Positions 31,788 through 40,420 of a stretch of DNA of 64,000 bases are shown in pieces. This DNA is from Collinsella sp. GTDB lineage: Bacteria; Actinomycetota; Coriobacteriia; Coriobacteriales; Coriobacteriaceae. The stretch covers positions 7,818 to 71,817 of the forward strand of contig DXML01000016.1 in assembly GCA_019414205.1 (NCBI GenBank). The letters run 5' to 3'. The notes below the pieces were generated by a model. The model had not been told where the DNA came from and did not search any database. It saw only the letters and a program-made list of their open reading frames with translations. Each line of letters begins with the position of its first letter. Position 1 is the first letter of the stretch. A program made the position numbers and the translations under genes.

Positions 31788-32768
31788 CTACTCGTCCAGA
31801 GCGGAAAGGTCGATGCCCAGGGCCTCGGCCGTCTCGTCGTTCTTGACGACGACCAGGTCCTTGCTCGAGAGGTGCTTGATCGGCATATCCTCGGGCTTGG
31901 CCTCGCCCTTCAGGATCTTAACGGCCATCTCGCCCGCGGCGTAGCCCAGGTCCTTATAGTTGATGGAGAGGGTGAACAGGCCGCCGGCCATGCACATACC
32001 CTCCTCGCCGGTCACGAAGGGGAGCTTATTCTCCTTGCAGATCTGGCCCACCTGCGAGGCACCCGCGGCAATCGTGTTGTCGGTGGGGGAGTACAGCGCG
32101 TCGACCTTGCCCACGGCGGACTCGACGACGGACTGAATCTCGTTGGAGCTCGAGACGGTGAAATCGGTGTACTCGAGGCCCAGCTTGTCGAGTTCCTTCT
32201 TGGCGGCCTTGATCTGGACGTCGGAGTTGGACTCAGCGGTGCAGTAGAGCAAGCCGACCTTCTTAACGTCGGGCAGGACCTTCTGCATCATCTCGAGCTG
32301 CTCGGCGACCGGGGTGAGGTCGGAGGCGCCCGTGACGTTGGTGCCGGGCTTGTCGTTGTCCTGGACCAGGCCGGAGGCGGCGTAGTCGGTGATGGCGCAG
32401 CCCACGATGGGGATATCGGCCGTGGCACCGGCGGCAGCCTGCGCGGCGGGCGTGGCGATGGCATAAATCAGGTTGACGTTGTCGCCCACAAACTTGTCGG
32501 CAATGGACTTACACGTGGACTGGTCGTTCTGGGCGTTCTTCTGGTCGATCTTGACCTTAAGGCCGCTCTCCTTGATGGCCTTGACAAAGCCGTCGTTGGC
32601 GGCATCGAGTGCGGAGTGCTCGGTGAGTTGCAGAACGCCGATGGTGTAGTCGGAACCGGCGGCAGCAGAGCCGGAACCAGAGTTGCCGCCGCATCCGGCG
32701 AGCGGGGCGAGCGCGAGCAGACCGGCGGAGACCAGAAGGCTCCTGCGGCTGATGGTGATGTCCTTCAT
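31788..32768 (-). CDS. ABC transporter substrate-binding lipoprotein (TrpX-like, ABC_sub_bind)
   Basis: Encodes 326 residues from ATG 32768 (GGGGGTAATGAT upstream). The signal contains S-R-R-S-L-L, a twin-arginine-like motif, and the lipobox L-A-G-C with lipid Cys near residue 26. The mature part shows two-lobed ABC_sub_bind features: I-Y-A-I-A-T-P-A-A-Q-A, D-I-P-I-V-G-C-A-I-T-D-Y and D-A-L-Y-S-P-T-D-N-T-I. In streptococci this family binds tryptophan or related compounds. The ligand here is not deducible. Confidence 0.9.
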   Translation of the reverse strand: MKDITISRRSLLVSAGLLALAPLAGCGGNSGSGSAAAGSDYTIGVLQLTEHSALDAANDGFVKAIKESGLKVKIDQKNAQNDQSTCKSIADKFVGDNVNLIYAIATPAAQAAAGATADIPIVGCAITDYAASGLVQDNDKPGTNVTGASDLTPVAEQLEMMQKVLPDVKKVGLLYCTAESNSDVQIKAAKKELDKLGLEYTDFTVSSSNEIQSVVESAVGKVDALYSPTDNTIAAGASQVGQICKENKLPFVTGEEGMCMAGGLFTLSINYKDLGYAAGEMAVKILKGEAKPEDMPIKHLSSKDLVVVKNDETAEALGIDLSALDE

Positions 32769-32831
32769 ATCATTACCCCCAGTATAAAAATGGCTGGAAA
32801 CACTGCACTGGGACAAAGTGCAAGTGGAACT

Positions 32832-32859
32832 ATAGTAGCGCTGATGTCCATTTTTACAA
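32832..32859 (-). promoter_or_regulatory. Candidate promoter of the ABC transporter operon
   Basis: On the minus strand TTGTAA and TACTAT are separated by 16 bases, about 65 bases upstream of the lipoprotein start. Confidence 0.4.
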
Positions 32860-32928
32860 CAGCCTGGCGGGTTTTTTAATACAGAATCGGATGGGCGGTA
32901 CGGGTAGTCGAATGGGCGGCGGAGGGTC

Positions 32929-33714
32929 TTATGCGGCGGAGGAGGCATCGTCCTCGTCCAGGACGGCGAAGAGCTTCTTGCCGTCAAGGAGACGTGTGGT
33001 GACGTTTCTCATGCGGCCGATCTCAACGGTACGCAGCGTGTCGTCGGCGCCTCGCGCGTCATAGACCGTTCCCAGCAAATACGAGATGCCGTCTCGTTGC
33101 TTGATGGCAAAGGGCCGGAGTGTCATCCGTGCCACTTCGACCTCTCCGCGTGCCGTGACACTCGAAATATCAAAACTCACCGTGGTTCCGTGGTCGATGG
33201 CCTGCTCGATGAGCTCGCAGGCATCGATGCGCTTGACGGGCGTGCGTGTGGCCTTGGTGGATTTGTCGCCTGCGCTTGGAGCAGGCTCGGGTGCATCGAG
33301 GTAGCCGCGAACGTCGGCACTCGCCATGGCGACCAGGTGCTGCGCCATGCTCTTTCGAATGGCGATGGGCGTGGAGCGGTTGCGCATGACCATGCCGTGG
33401 AGCCGGATGATCTCTTCGTCGGTGGGCGGACGGGTCAAGAGTCGATAGCCCACGCCGCGCTTGTACTCAATTTCGTATCCGGCATGGCGAAGTGCGGAGA
33501 TGGCGGTGTAGATGCTGCGCCGCGCCGCCGAGATGGGCATGCGGGCGGGGTCGTCGGGATGGGCGAGGCGCCGGATCAACTCATCGGAAAGCATGGCCTT
33601 GTCCTCGCCGGTGTTTTCGCTTAATAGTTGCAGGATGCGAACGGCGCGATAGGCTGCCATCGAGGCGGCACCCCTCGTCGTGGTCTCGTAAGTTTCAACA
33701 GCGGTTTCGGTCAT
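32929..33714 (-). CDS. WYL-domain transcriptional regulator
   Basis: Encodes 261 residues from ATG 33714 (AAAGGA upstream). The N-terminal half is helical with an HTH-like segment (R-A-V-R-I-L-Q-L-L-S-E then R-S-I-Y-T-A-I-S-A-L-R-H-A-G-Y-E-I). The C-terminal half has the WYL pattern: T-L-R-P-F-A-I-K-Q-R-D-G-I-S-Y-L-L-G-T, ending R-T-V-E-I-G-R-M. WYL domains bind nucleotides or other ligands and tune transcription. A stretch rich in Pro/Thr/Lys (about 140-155) links the halves. It lies divided from the ABC operon by only 160 bases and might control it. Confidence 0.75.
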   Translation of the reverse strand: MTETAVETYETTTRGAASMAAYRAVRILQLLSENTGEDKAMLSDELIRRLAHPDDPARMPISAARRSIYTAISALRHAGYEIEYKRGVGYRLLTRPPTDEEIIRLHGMVMRNRSTPIAIRKSMAQHLVAMASADVRGYLDAPEPAPSAGDKSTKATRTPVKRIDACELIEQAIDHGTTVSFDISSVTARGEVEVARMTLRPFAIKQRDGISYLLGTVYDARGADDTLRTVEIGRMRNVTTRLLDGKKLFAVLDEDDASSAA

Positions 33715-33889
33715 GGCGCCCACGTCCTTTCCGTTTTGGGTGGCGACGGTATGGAGCCTAGGACGCGGGGCTTTCCCAGGGGCGCAGAGCACTCTGGGCG
33801 GTCGGTGGCCGTCGGCAAGCGGCGGGTCGAGTTTTCAACAGCCCTGCCCAACTGACCAAAAACTTGCCAAAAGCTTGACGGATGCTGTT

Positions 33890-33922
33890 GAAAAAAGCGC
33901 CCCTCGGCTTGCCGAGAGGCGC
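33890..33922 (-). terminator. Terminator of asnS
   Basis: On the minus strand AGCGCCTCTCGGC pairs with GCCGAGGGGCGCT (one mismatch), followed by TTTTT. Confidence 0.88.
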
Positions 33923-33963
33923 TGGCGTGATGCGCTGGAACGCGTTTGGTGGCGCTGTGGCGA

Positions 33964-35367
33964 TTAGAAGTCGGCGTTGCCCACGGTGCGCGGGTGCGGC
34001 AGGACGTCGCGGATGTTGCCCACGCCGGTGAGGTACATCACCAAGCGCTCGAAGCCCAGACCGTAGCCGGCGTGCTTGCAGGAACCGTAGCGGCGCAGGT
34101 CAAGGTAGTACTTGTACTGCTCGGGATTCATACCCAGATCCTTGATGCGGGCCTCGAGCAGATCCAGGCGCTCCTCGCGCTGGGAGCCGCCGATAATCTC
34201 GCCGATACCGGGAACCAGGCAGTCGGCGGCGGCGACGGTCTTGCCGTCCTCGTTCATGCGCATGTAGAACGCCTTGATCTCGGCCGGGTAGTCGGTTACG
34301 AAGGTCGGTCGCTTAAAGTGTTCCTCGGTCAGGAAGCGCTCATGCTCGGTTTGCAGGTCGATGCCCCAGCTCACGGGATAGTCAAACTTGTGACCGGCGG
34401 CGACGGCCTGCTCCAGGATTTCGACGGCCTCGGTATAGGTGACGCGGGCGAAGTCGGAGTTGGCGACATGGTCCAAGCGCTCGAGCAGACCCTTGTCCAC
34501 AAACTTGTTGAGCATATTGAGCTCGTCGGGGCAGGTGGCCATAACATCCTTAAGGACGTACTTGAGCATGGCCTCGGCGTTATCCATGTAGTCGTTAAGG
34601 TCGGCGAAGGCCATCTCGGGCTCGATCATCCAAAACTCGGCGGCGTGGCGCGTGGTGTTGGAGTTTTCGGCGCGGAAGGTGGGGCCAAAGGTGTACACGT
34701 CGCCAAAGGCCATGGCAAAGTTCTCGGCATTGAGCTGGCCGGACACGGTAAGGCTCGCGTGCTTGCCAAAGAAGTCCTGGCTCCAGTCGACCTCGCCGGA
34801 CTCGGTGAGGGGCGGATTTTTGGGGTCGAGCGTGGTCACGCGGAACATCTCGCCGGCGCCCTCGCAGTCACTCGTGGTGATGATGGGGGTGTTGACGTAG
34901 ACAAAGCCCTGCTCCTGGAAGAAGCGGTGGATGGCGGCAGCCGCGACAGAGCGGATGCGGAACACGGCGCGGAACAGGTTGGTGCGCGGGCGCAGGTGCT
35001 GCTGGGAACGCAGGAACTCGACGGTTGCGCGCTTTTTCTGCAGCGGGTAATCCGGGGCGCTGACGCCCTCGACCTCGATGGAGGTGGCAGAAAGCTCGAA
35101 AGGCTGGGGCGCATCGGGGGTCAGCTTGACGGTGCCGGTGCAAATGAGTGCGGCCGAGACGTTTTGATGGGCGATCTCGTCGTAGTTGTCGAGTGCCTCG
35201 CGGTTCATGACGACTTGCAGATCGCGGAAGCAGCTGCCGTCGTTGAGCGTAACGAAGCCAAAGTTCTTCATGTCGCGGACGGACTTGACCCAGCCGGCGA
35301 CGGTGACGGTCTGGCCGCCAAGCGACTCGGCATCGGCGTAAAGCTGCGCGATTTTGGTGCGGTTCAC
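33964..35367 (-). CDS. asnS: Asparaginyl-tRNA synthetase
   Basis: Encodes 467 residues, class IIb. An N-terminal OB anticodon domain is followed by the catalytic core. Motif 2 is F-R-A-E-N-S-N-T-T-R-H-A-A-E-F and motif 3 is G-Y-G-L-G-F-E-R-L-V-M-Y. The GTG at 35367 is taken as the start because GGAGG lies 4 bases upstream and the product begins N-R-T-K-I-A-Q-L; an ATG four codons earlier overlaps that site. Having AsnRS means direct Asn-tRNA synthesis without the transamidation route. Confidence 0.95.
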   Translation of the reverse strand: MNRTKIAQLYADAESLGGQTVTVAGWVKSVRDMKNFGFVTLNDGSCFRDLQVVMNREALDNYDEIAHQNVSAALICTGTVKLTPDAPQPFELSATSIEVEGVSAPDYPLQKKRATVEFLRSQQHLRPRTNLFRAVFRIRSVAAAAIHRFFQEQGFVYVNTPIITTSDCEGAGEMFRVTTLDPKNPPLTESGEVDWSQDFFGKHASLTVSGQLNAENFAMAFGDVYTFGPTFRAENSNTTRHAAEFWMIEPEMAFADLNDYMDNAEAMLKYVLKDVMATCPDELNMLNKFVDKGLLERLDHVANSDFARVTYTEAVEILEQAVAAGHKFDYPVSWGIDLQTEHERFLTEEHFKRPTFVTDYPAEIKAFYMRMNEDGKTVAAADCLVPGIGEIIGGSQREERLDLLEARIKDLGMNPEQYKYYLDLRRYGSCKHAGYGLGFERLVMYLTGVGNIRDVLPHPRTVGNADF

Positions 35368-35473
35368 GTATCCTCCCATAACGGTTGAATGATAGTTATC
35401 CATACAGTTCGATATTCTAGCAGCTCGGCTCATTTGGGCTATACAGATAAGGCATTGACGGGATGGTTTTTCA

Positions 35474-35511
35474 AACGAAAAGCGCCCGCGGCCAAATGGT
35501 CGCGGGCGCTT
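35474..35511 (-). terminator. Terminator of the PTS IIA gene
   Basis: AAGCGCCCGCG pairs with CGCGGGCGCTT, followed on the minus strand by TTTTCGTTT. Confidence 0.85.
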
Positions 35512-35548
35512 GACGAGATGCCTTTTGGCTGTGTGGCGCGGGGCCTGG

Positions 35549-36112
35549 CTACTTGGTCTTGGCTACCAGCAGCGGGTCGCCCAGCTTGACGAGCGGGTTG
35601 CCGCCGATAAGCGTTCCGGACTCGCCGACATGGTCGATGCTCTTAAGACGATCGAGCTCGGAGATGATGACGGTCACGATGTCCTCGTGGCCGGCGGCCT
35701 TGATGGCCTCGCGATCGAAGCTGATGAGCGGCTGGCCTGCCTTGACCGTGTCACCCATCTCGACAAAGCGGGCAAAACCCTTGCCGTTCATTTCCACGGT
35801 GCCCAGGCCGACATGGATGAACACGCGAAGACCGTCCTCGGTAATCATGCCGATGGAGTGGTTGGTGACGGTGGTGGCACCGATGCGGCCGTTGGCGGGC
35901 GCATAGATGGTGCCGGTAATGGGCTCGATGCCATAGCCCTGGCCAAGCATGCCCGAGGCGATCGTCTCGTCGGGAACTTCGTCCAGGTTGACGAGCACGC
36001 CGTTGACGGGGGCATAGATGACGCCTTCGCGGGTGGCGAAGCTCGCTGCGGGCGGAACGGACGCCTCGCCGGTCGAGGTGAAGGTGGACTTAAGCGAATC
36101 GAGCAGACCCAT
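35549..36112 (-). CDS. crr: PTS glucose-type enzyme IIA (Crr-like)
   Basis: Encodes 187 residues from ATG 36112 (GGAGG upstream). V-F-I-H-V-G-L-G-T-V holds the phosphorylated His (about residue 100), and T-N-H-S-I-G-M the second active-site His. D-T-V-K-A-G-Q-P-L-I-S-F-D is family-typical. It takes phosphate from HPr and passes it to a membrane IIB. The IIC-IIB transporter at 40421-42085 lacks its own IIA, so this protein is its likely partner. In some bacteria IIA-Glc also regulates other carriers. Confidence 0.9.
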   Translation of the reverse strand: MGLLDSLKSTFTSTGEASVPPAASFATREGVIYAPVNGVLVNLDEVPDETIASGMLGQGYGIEPITGTIYAPANGRIGATTVTNHSIGMITEDGLRVFIHVGLGTVEMNGKGFARFVEMGDTVKAGQPLISFDREAIKAAGHEDIVTVIISELDRLKSIDHVGESGTLIGGNPLVKLGDPLLVAKTK

Positions 36113-36356
36113 AGTTGCCTCCAACTTAAATAGGCGCATATCGCGCGTTTGGTTTGCCGGAAACGTTTCATATCTGTTTCGCGGCTTGGTCAACACCCCC
36201 TATTCTACGCTGCTCAGCGATACCTCTGAGCTGGGATTATGTGATATATCAGTTGAAGGGAAACTTATTGCTGGCGTGTTTCTGCGTCCTGCGCACAACT
36301 GGGGTACGCTTAGATGCGAAAAATGAGTGTGCATAATCTGCACGGAGGGAGCACCT

Positions 36357-37256
36357 ATGATTATTGAGAACCATGCGCTGTGGGGCGAGGAGCCGACCGA
36401 GGATTATCCGGCGACGTTTACGTATCTGGGTGCCGAGCCGCTGCCCGACAAGCCCAATGGCCGCCGCCCCGCGGTGATCATCTGCGGCGGAGGCGGGTTT
36501 ACGCATATCGCTCCGCACGAGCAGGACCCGGTGGCGTTTGCGTTTTTGGACCGCGGCTACCAGGCCTTTGTGCTCAACTATGTGACGAGCGCCACGGGCG
36601 ACGTGAGCTTTCCGCACCCGCAGGCGGACCTCGCCAAGATGGTCGCTACCGTGCGCGCCAACGCCGACGAGTGGCATGTCGATCCCAAGCGCGTGTGCAT
36701 CGTGGGTTTCTCGGCGGGCGGCATGATCTGCGCCTCGTTGGCAACGCAGTGGAAGACCGGACCTTTCGCGGGCCTTGCCGGGGCTCGTCCGGAGGATATT
36801 CGTCCCGACGCCGTGGTGCTGGGTTATCCGTTGCTCGACCTTGCCTACGTGCGCGATATGCAGACGCGTGACCCGCGCATCGACCTGCGCGTGCCCAAGA
36901 CGGGTGGCAAGACAGGGCGCGATTTGCTCAACGACTATCTGTCGATGGTGACGGGCGGCGAGGCGACCGATGAGCACCTGGCCGACATTTGCCCTACCAC
37001 GCACGTTTCGCGCCAGATGCCCCCGACCTTTGTGTGGGGCGTTTCGGACGACAAGACGGCGCCGGTCGCGCAGGTCTACCCGTTTGCGCAGCGCATGGCC
37101 GAGGAGGGCGCTGCATGCGAGATGCACGTCTTTGACCAGGGTGGCCACGGCCTTTCGCTCGGCAACGCCAATACCGCGGTCGACAACGAGGACAAGCAGG
37201 TTTCCGTCCGTCCCTGGATCCGCCTGGCCTTCCGCTTCCTGGAACGCCATATGTAA
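36357..37256 (+). CDS. Alpha/beta-hydrolase esterase (acetyl-esterase type)
   Basis: Encodes 299 residues from ATG 36357 (GGAGGGAG upstream). C-G-G-G-G-F (about 42) is the oxyanion-hole loop, G-F-S-A-G-G (about 119) carries the nucleophile Ser, and Q-G-G-H-G-L-S (about 262) carries the His. D in V-S-D-D-K-T is the likely acid. The layout resembles the BD-FAE and acetylxylan esterase group, which deacetylates sugars or glycans. There is no signal peptide, so it acts on imported substrates. Not linked by overlap to neighbours. Confidence 0.82.
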   Translation: MIIENHALWGEEPTEDYPATFTYLGAEPLPDKPNGRRPAVIICGGGGFTHIAPHEQDPVAFAFLDRGYQAFVLNYVTSATGDVSFPHPQADLAKMVATVRANADEWHVDPKRVCIVGFSAGGMICASLATQWKTGPFAGLAGARPEDIRPDAVVLGYPLLDLAYVRDMQTRDPRIDLRVPKTGGKTGRDLLNDYLSMVTGGEATDEHLADICPTTHVSRQMPPTFVWGVSDDKTAPVAQVYPFAQRMAEEGAACEMHVFDQGGHGLSLGNANTAVDNEDKQVSVRPWIRLAFRFLERHM

Positions 37257-37303
37257 AAGTAGACTACTTGCCCGTTTCAAAAAGTCTGCTTAGAGGAGGA
37301 GCC

Positions 37304-37624
37304 ATGCTTGAGGGTACGTATGTGGTTTTGGCCCAGACGCCGGTGGGGAGCAAGCGCGGCGAGGTGACGTTTTCACATGGGGTGAACGGCGCGCTCAGGG
37401 CAGTACTAAACGTCAGGGGTCTCAACATCGCTCTCTCGGGTGCCCGCGCTGAGTGCGATTTCTTTGAGCTCTCGGGTACTATCTCCCACGTCTTGATGGG
37501 CAAGGCGCCCTTTACATGCACGGGGTCGGTTGAGGGTGATCGACTCACTGCTACCGCGCGGTCGGGTTCCATTTCGATCTCGCTGAGCGGTATGCGCAAA
37601 GAGCTTTCGGGGCGCACCGCATAA
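37304..37624 (+). CDS. Small protein of unknown function
   Basis: Encodes 106 residues from ATG 37304, preceded by GAGGAGG. It is rich in alternating Ser/Thr/Val/Leu, suggesting an all-beta barrel. No membrane segment or signal peptide is visible. Ends S-G-M-R-K-E-L-S-G-R-T-A. It sits 47 bases after the esterase, possibly cotranscribed. I do not recognise the family. Confidence 0.6.
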   Translation: MLEGTYVVLAQTPVGSKRGEVTFSHGVNGALRAVLNVRGLNIALSGARAECDFFELSGTISHVLMGKAPFTCTGSVEGDRLTATARSGSISISLSGMRKELSGRTA

Positions 37625-37697
37625 AGTTTGCGCAGGTAAACATCGGTATTTGACTTTATATAATAGTTCAGAGCGCTATCATTTGTCGTTACGAGTT

Positions 37698-37722
37698 GGT
37701 TAGCCCCGGTAAACGGTTAACC
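37698..37722. promoter_or_regulatory. Inverted repeat upstream of feoAB, possible metal-regulator site
   Basis: GGTTA and TAACC flank 15 bases containing AGCCCCGG, 24 bases before the feoAB start. A TATAAT lies at 37659-37664 without a good -35. It loosely resembles DtxR-type sites, but the match is weak. Confidence 0.35.
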
Positions 37723-37745
37723 GCGTCTAACGAAAGGATGAGCGC

Positions 37746-40106
37746 GTGAAGCTCGATACACTCGAGATTGGAAAGGACGCCGTTGTCGCATCGGTGGCAT
37801 CGGACGATCAGGCACTCCGACAGCATATTTTGGACATGGGCCTAACGCCGGGCACCGAAGTTACCATGATGAAGTACGCTCCTATGGGCGACCCGCTCGA
37901 GATTCGCCTGCGTGGCTACGAGTTGACGCTGCGCAAGGACGATGCTGCTCGCATCGAGCTCGTGGGTGTTCACGACACAGACACGGGTCCGCGCACTAAC
38001 GCCGCAATCGGCACGACGGAGCACCCGGCACTTGGCGAGGGGACGTATTCGCCCCGTGCTGCCAAGACGGCCGTGCCCGAGGGCGCACCGCTGCATTTTG
38101 CCCTCGCCGGCAACCAAAACTGCGGTAAGACCACGCTGTTCAACCAGCTTACGGGCTCCAACCAGCACGTCGGTAACTTTCCCGGCGTGACGGTCGACCG
38201 CAAGGACGGCACCATCCGTAACCATCCCGAGGCAAGCGTTACCGACCTGCCCGGCATCTATTCGCTGTCTCCGTACACGGGCGAAGAGATCGTCAGTCGC
38301 CAATTTATCCTGGACGAAAACCCCGACGCCATCATCGACATCATCGACGCTACTAATATCGAACGCAACCTGTACCTGACGCTGCAGCTTATGGAGCTCG
38401 ACCGCCCCATGGTCATCGCGCTCAACATGATGGACGAGGTGACGGCCAACGGCGGCGCCGTGGACGTCAACCTGCTCGAGAGCCTGTTGGGCGTGCCTGT
38501 TGTCCCCATTAGCGCTGCCCGCAACGAGGGTATCGGCGAGCTGGTGGATCATGCCTTGCACGTGGCACGGTTCCGCGAGCGCCCCGGTCGCCTGGACTTC
38601 TGTGCGCCCGATGGCTCGGACGGCGGTGCACTGCATCGCTGCATCCACGGCATTGCCAACCTGATCGAGGACCATGCCGTGACGGCGCACATTCCGGTGC
38701 GTTTTGCGGCGACCAAGCTGGTTGAAGGCGACGAGCTGGTGACCGAGGCGCTTCACTTGGATCGCAATGAGCTCGACGCTATCGAGCACATCATTACCCA
38801 GATGGAGGGCGAAGCCGGCACCGACCGTCTGTCCGCGCTGGCCGATATGCGCTTTAGCTTTATCGGCGACGTGTGCGGGCGTTGCGTCGTCAAGCCGCAC
38901 GAGAGCCGCGAGCACGTGCGCTCCGTCAAGATCGACCGCATCCTGACGGGTCGCTACACAGCCATTCCGGCGTTTCTGGTGATCATGGGCCTCGTCTTTT
39001 GGCTGACGTTTGGCGTGATCGGCGCGGCGTTGCAGGGACTCATGGAGGACGGCATCGCTGCCATCATCGCCTCGGCCGATGCGGGCCTCAAGGCGTTCGG
39101 CACCAACGACGTAGTGCGCTCGCTGGCTGTCGACGGCGTGCTTACGGGCGTGGGCAGCGTGCTGACCTTCCTGCCGATTATCGTCGTGCTCTTTTTGTTC
39201 CTTTCCATTCTGGAAGACTCCGGATACATGGCACGCGTGGCCTTTGTCATGGATAAGGTGCTGCGTCGCTTTGGCCTTTCGGGCCGCAGCTTCGTCCCCA
39301 TGCTCGTCGGTTTTGGCTGCACCGTGCCGGCTATCATGTCGACCCGTACGCTCCCATCCGAGCACGACCGCAAGATGACGGTCATGCTCACGCCGTTCAT
39401 GAGCTGTTCGGCCAAGTTGCCGGTCTACGGTCTGCTGTGCGGGGCGTTTTTCCCACAGGCGACGGTTCCCGCCATGGTCTTGCTCTATCTGATTGGCATT
39501 GCGATCGGTTGCATCGCGGCTTTGGTGCTCAACCGCACGGCATTTAAGGGCGACCCGGTGCCGTTTATCATGGAGCTTCCCAATTACCGTCTGCCGAGCG
39601 TCAAGACGACGGTGATGCTGGCATGGGATAAGGCCAAGGACTTTATTACCAAGGCCTTTACCATTATCTTTGCCGCTACCGTGGTCATCTGGTTCCTTCA
39701 GACGTTCGACATTCGCTTTAATGTGGTCGCCGATCAGTCGCAAAGCCTGCTTGCGGGTCTCGGCAGCATTATCGCTCCGCTGCTGGCGCCGCTCGGCTTC
39801 GGCGACTGGCGCGCCTCGACGGCGCTCGTCACCGGACTTATCGCCAAGGAGAGCGTCATTTCGACCCTCACGGTGCTTTTGGGCGCAACGTCGCCCGCGG
39901 TGCTGTCAACCATGTTTTCGCCGTTTACCGCTTACGTGTTCCTGGTCTTTACGCTGCTGTACCCGCCCTGCGTGGCGTCCATCGGCGCCGTCAAGAGCGA
40001 GTTGGGCGCGCGCTATGCCGTGGCCGTGTTCGCGTTTCAGGTGACGGTCGCCTGGATCGTGGCGTTTGTCGTGCATTCGGCGGGCATATTGCTGGGGTTG
40101 GCTTAG
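37746..40106 (+). CDS. feoB: Ferrous iron transporter, FeoA-FeoB fusion
   Basis: Encodes 786 residues. Residues 1-77 are a FeoA-type SH3 domain (H-I-L-D-M-G-L-T-P-G-T-E-V). The FeoB G domain follows with G1 G-N-Q-N-C-G-K-T-T (about 121), G3 D-L-P-G and G4 N-M-M-D. A helical domain comes next, then about eleven membrane segments. The Gate motifs with Cys (F-G-C-T-V-P-A-I-M and S-C-S-A-K-L-P-V) are intact. It imports Fe2+ under anaerobic conditions. The start is GTG at 37746 with GAAAGGATG upstream. No separate feoA or feoC is adjacent. Confidence 0.95.
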   Translation: MKLDTLEIGKDAVVASVASDDQALRQHILDMGLTPGTEVTMMKYAPMGDPLEIRLRGYELTLRKDDAARIELVGVHDTDTGPRTNAAIGTTEHPALGEGTYSPRAAKTAVPEGAPLHFALAGNQNCGKTTLFNQLTGSNQHVGNFPGVTVDRKDGTIRNHPEASVTDLPGIYSLSPYTGEEIVSRQFILDENPDAIIDIIDATNIERNLYLTLQLMELDRPMVIALNMMDEVTANGGAVDVNLLESLLGVPVVPISAARNEGIGELVDHALHVARFRERPGRLDFCAPDGSDGGALHRCIHGIANLIEDHAVTAHIPVRFAATKLVEGDELVTEALHLDRNELDAIEHIITQMEGEAGTDRLSALADMRFSFIGDVCGRCVVKPHESREHVRSVKIDRILTGRYTAIPAFLVIMGLVFWLTFGVIGAALQGLMEDGIAAIIASADAGLKAFGTNDVVRSLAVDGVLTGVGSVLTFLPIIVVLFLFLSILEDSGYMARVAFVMDKVLRRFGLSGRSFVPMLVGFGCTVPAIMSTRTLPSEHDRKMTVMLTPFMSCSAKLPVYGLLCGAFFPQATVPAMVLLYLIGIAIGCIAALVLNRTAFKGDPVPFIMELPNYRLPSVKTTVMLAWDKAKDFITKAFTIIFAATVVIWFLQTFDIRFNVVADQSQSLLAGLGSIIAPLLAPLGFGDWRASTALVTGLIAKESVISTLTVLLGATSPAVLSTMFSPFTAYVFLVFTLLYPPCVASIGAVKSELGARYAVAVFAFQVTVAWIVAFVVHSAGILLGLA

Positions 40107-40420
40107 GGGCGCGTTGATGCTCCGCACTTTTGGGCGAGCAACAATTCAATAAATATGAGTCGAAATACCGACAATTGTTGAACTGCGGGGACTGTCCTAC
40201 GCTGCAGATTGCCGTTCGCTGCCTATTTGCTGCCGTTTACGGATTCGTAAATACTTGCAATCGTCGGTCGATTTAACCGCATTACGCGATGCCGATGCGC
40301 ATTTTGTGTGCCCCTTTCTACAATCACTTTGTGTCTATTGCCGAACATGTCTTCCGTTTCGCCTGTGTGGGGACGTGGGCTGCAATAGTCGTTTATAGAG
40401 GCTCATTGAGGAGGGAATTG
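40107..40420. other. Intergenic region with a CAACAATT hairpin
   Basis: This 314-base gap holds CAACAATT/AATTGTTG (about 40139-40182) and then GGGGACTGTCC. The rest is AT-richer than its surroundings, with no RAT-type antiterminator I can see. It should carry the PTS promoter, but no confident box pair is visible. Confidence 0.4.

Noticed and set aside
35368..35473. T-box leader before asnS
   Set aside because: The distance to the PTS IIA terminator is short and no T-box sequence or specifier stem is visible.
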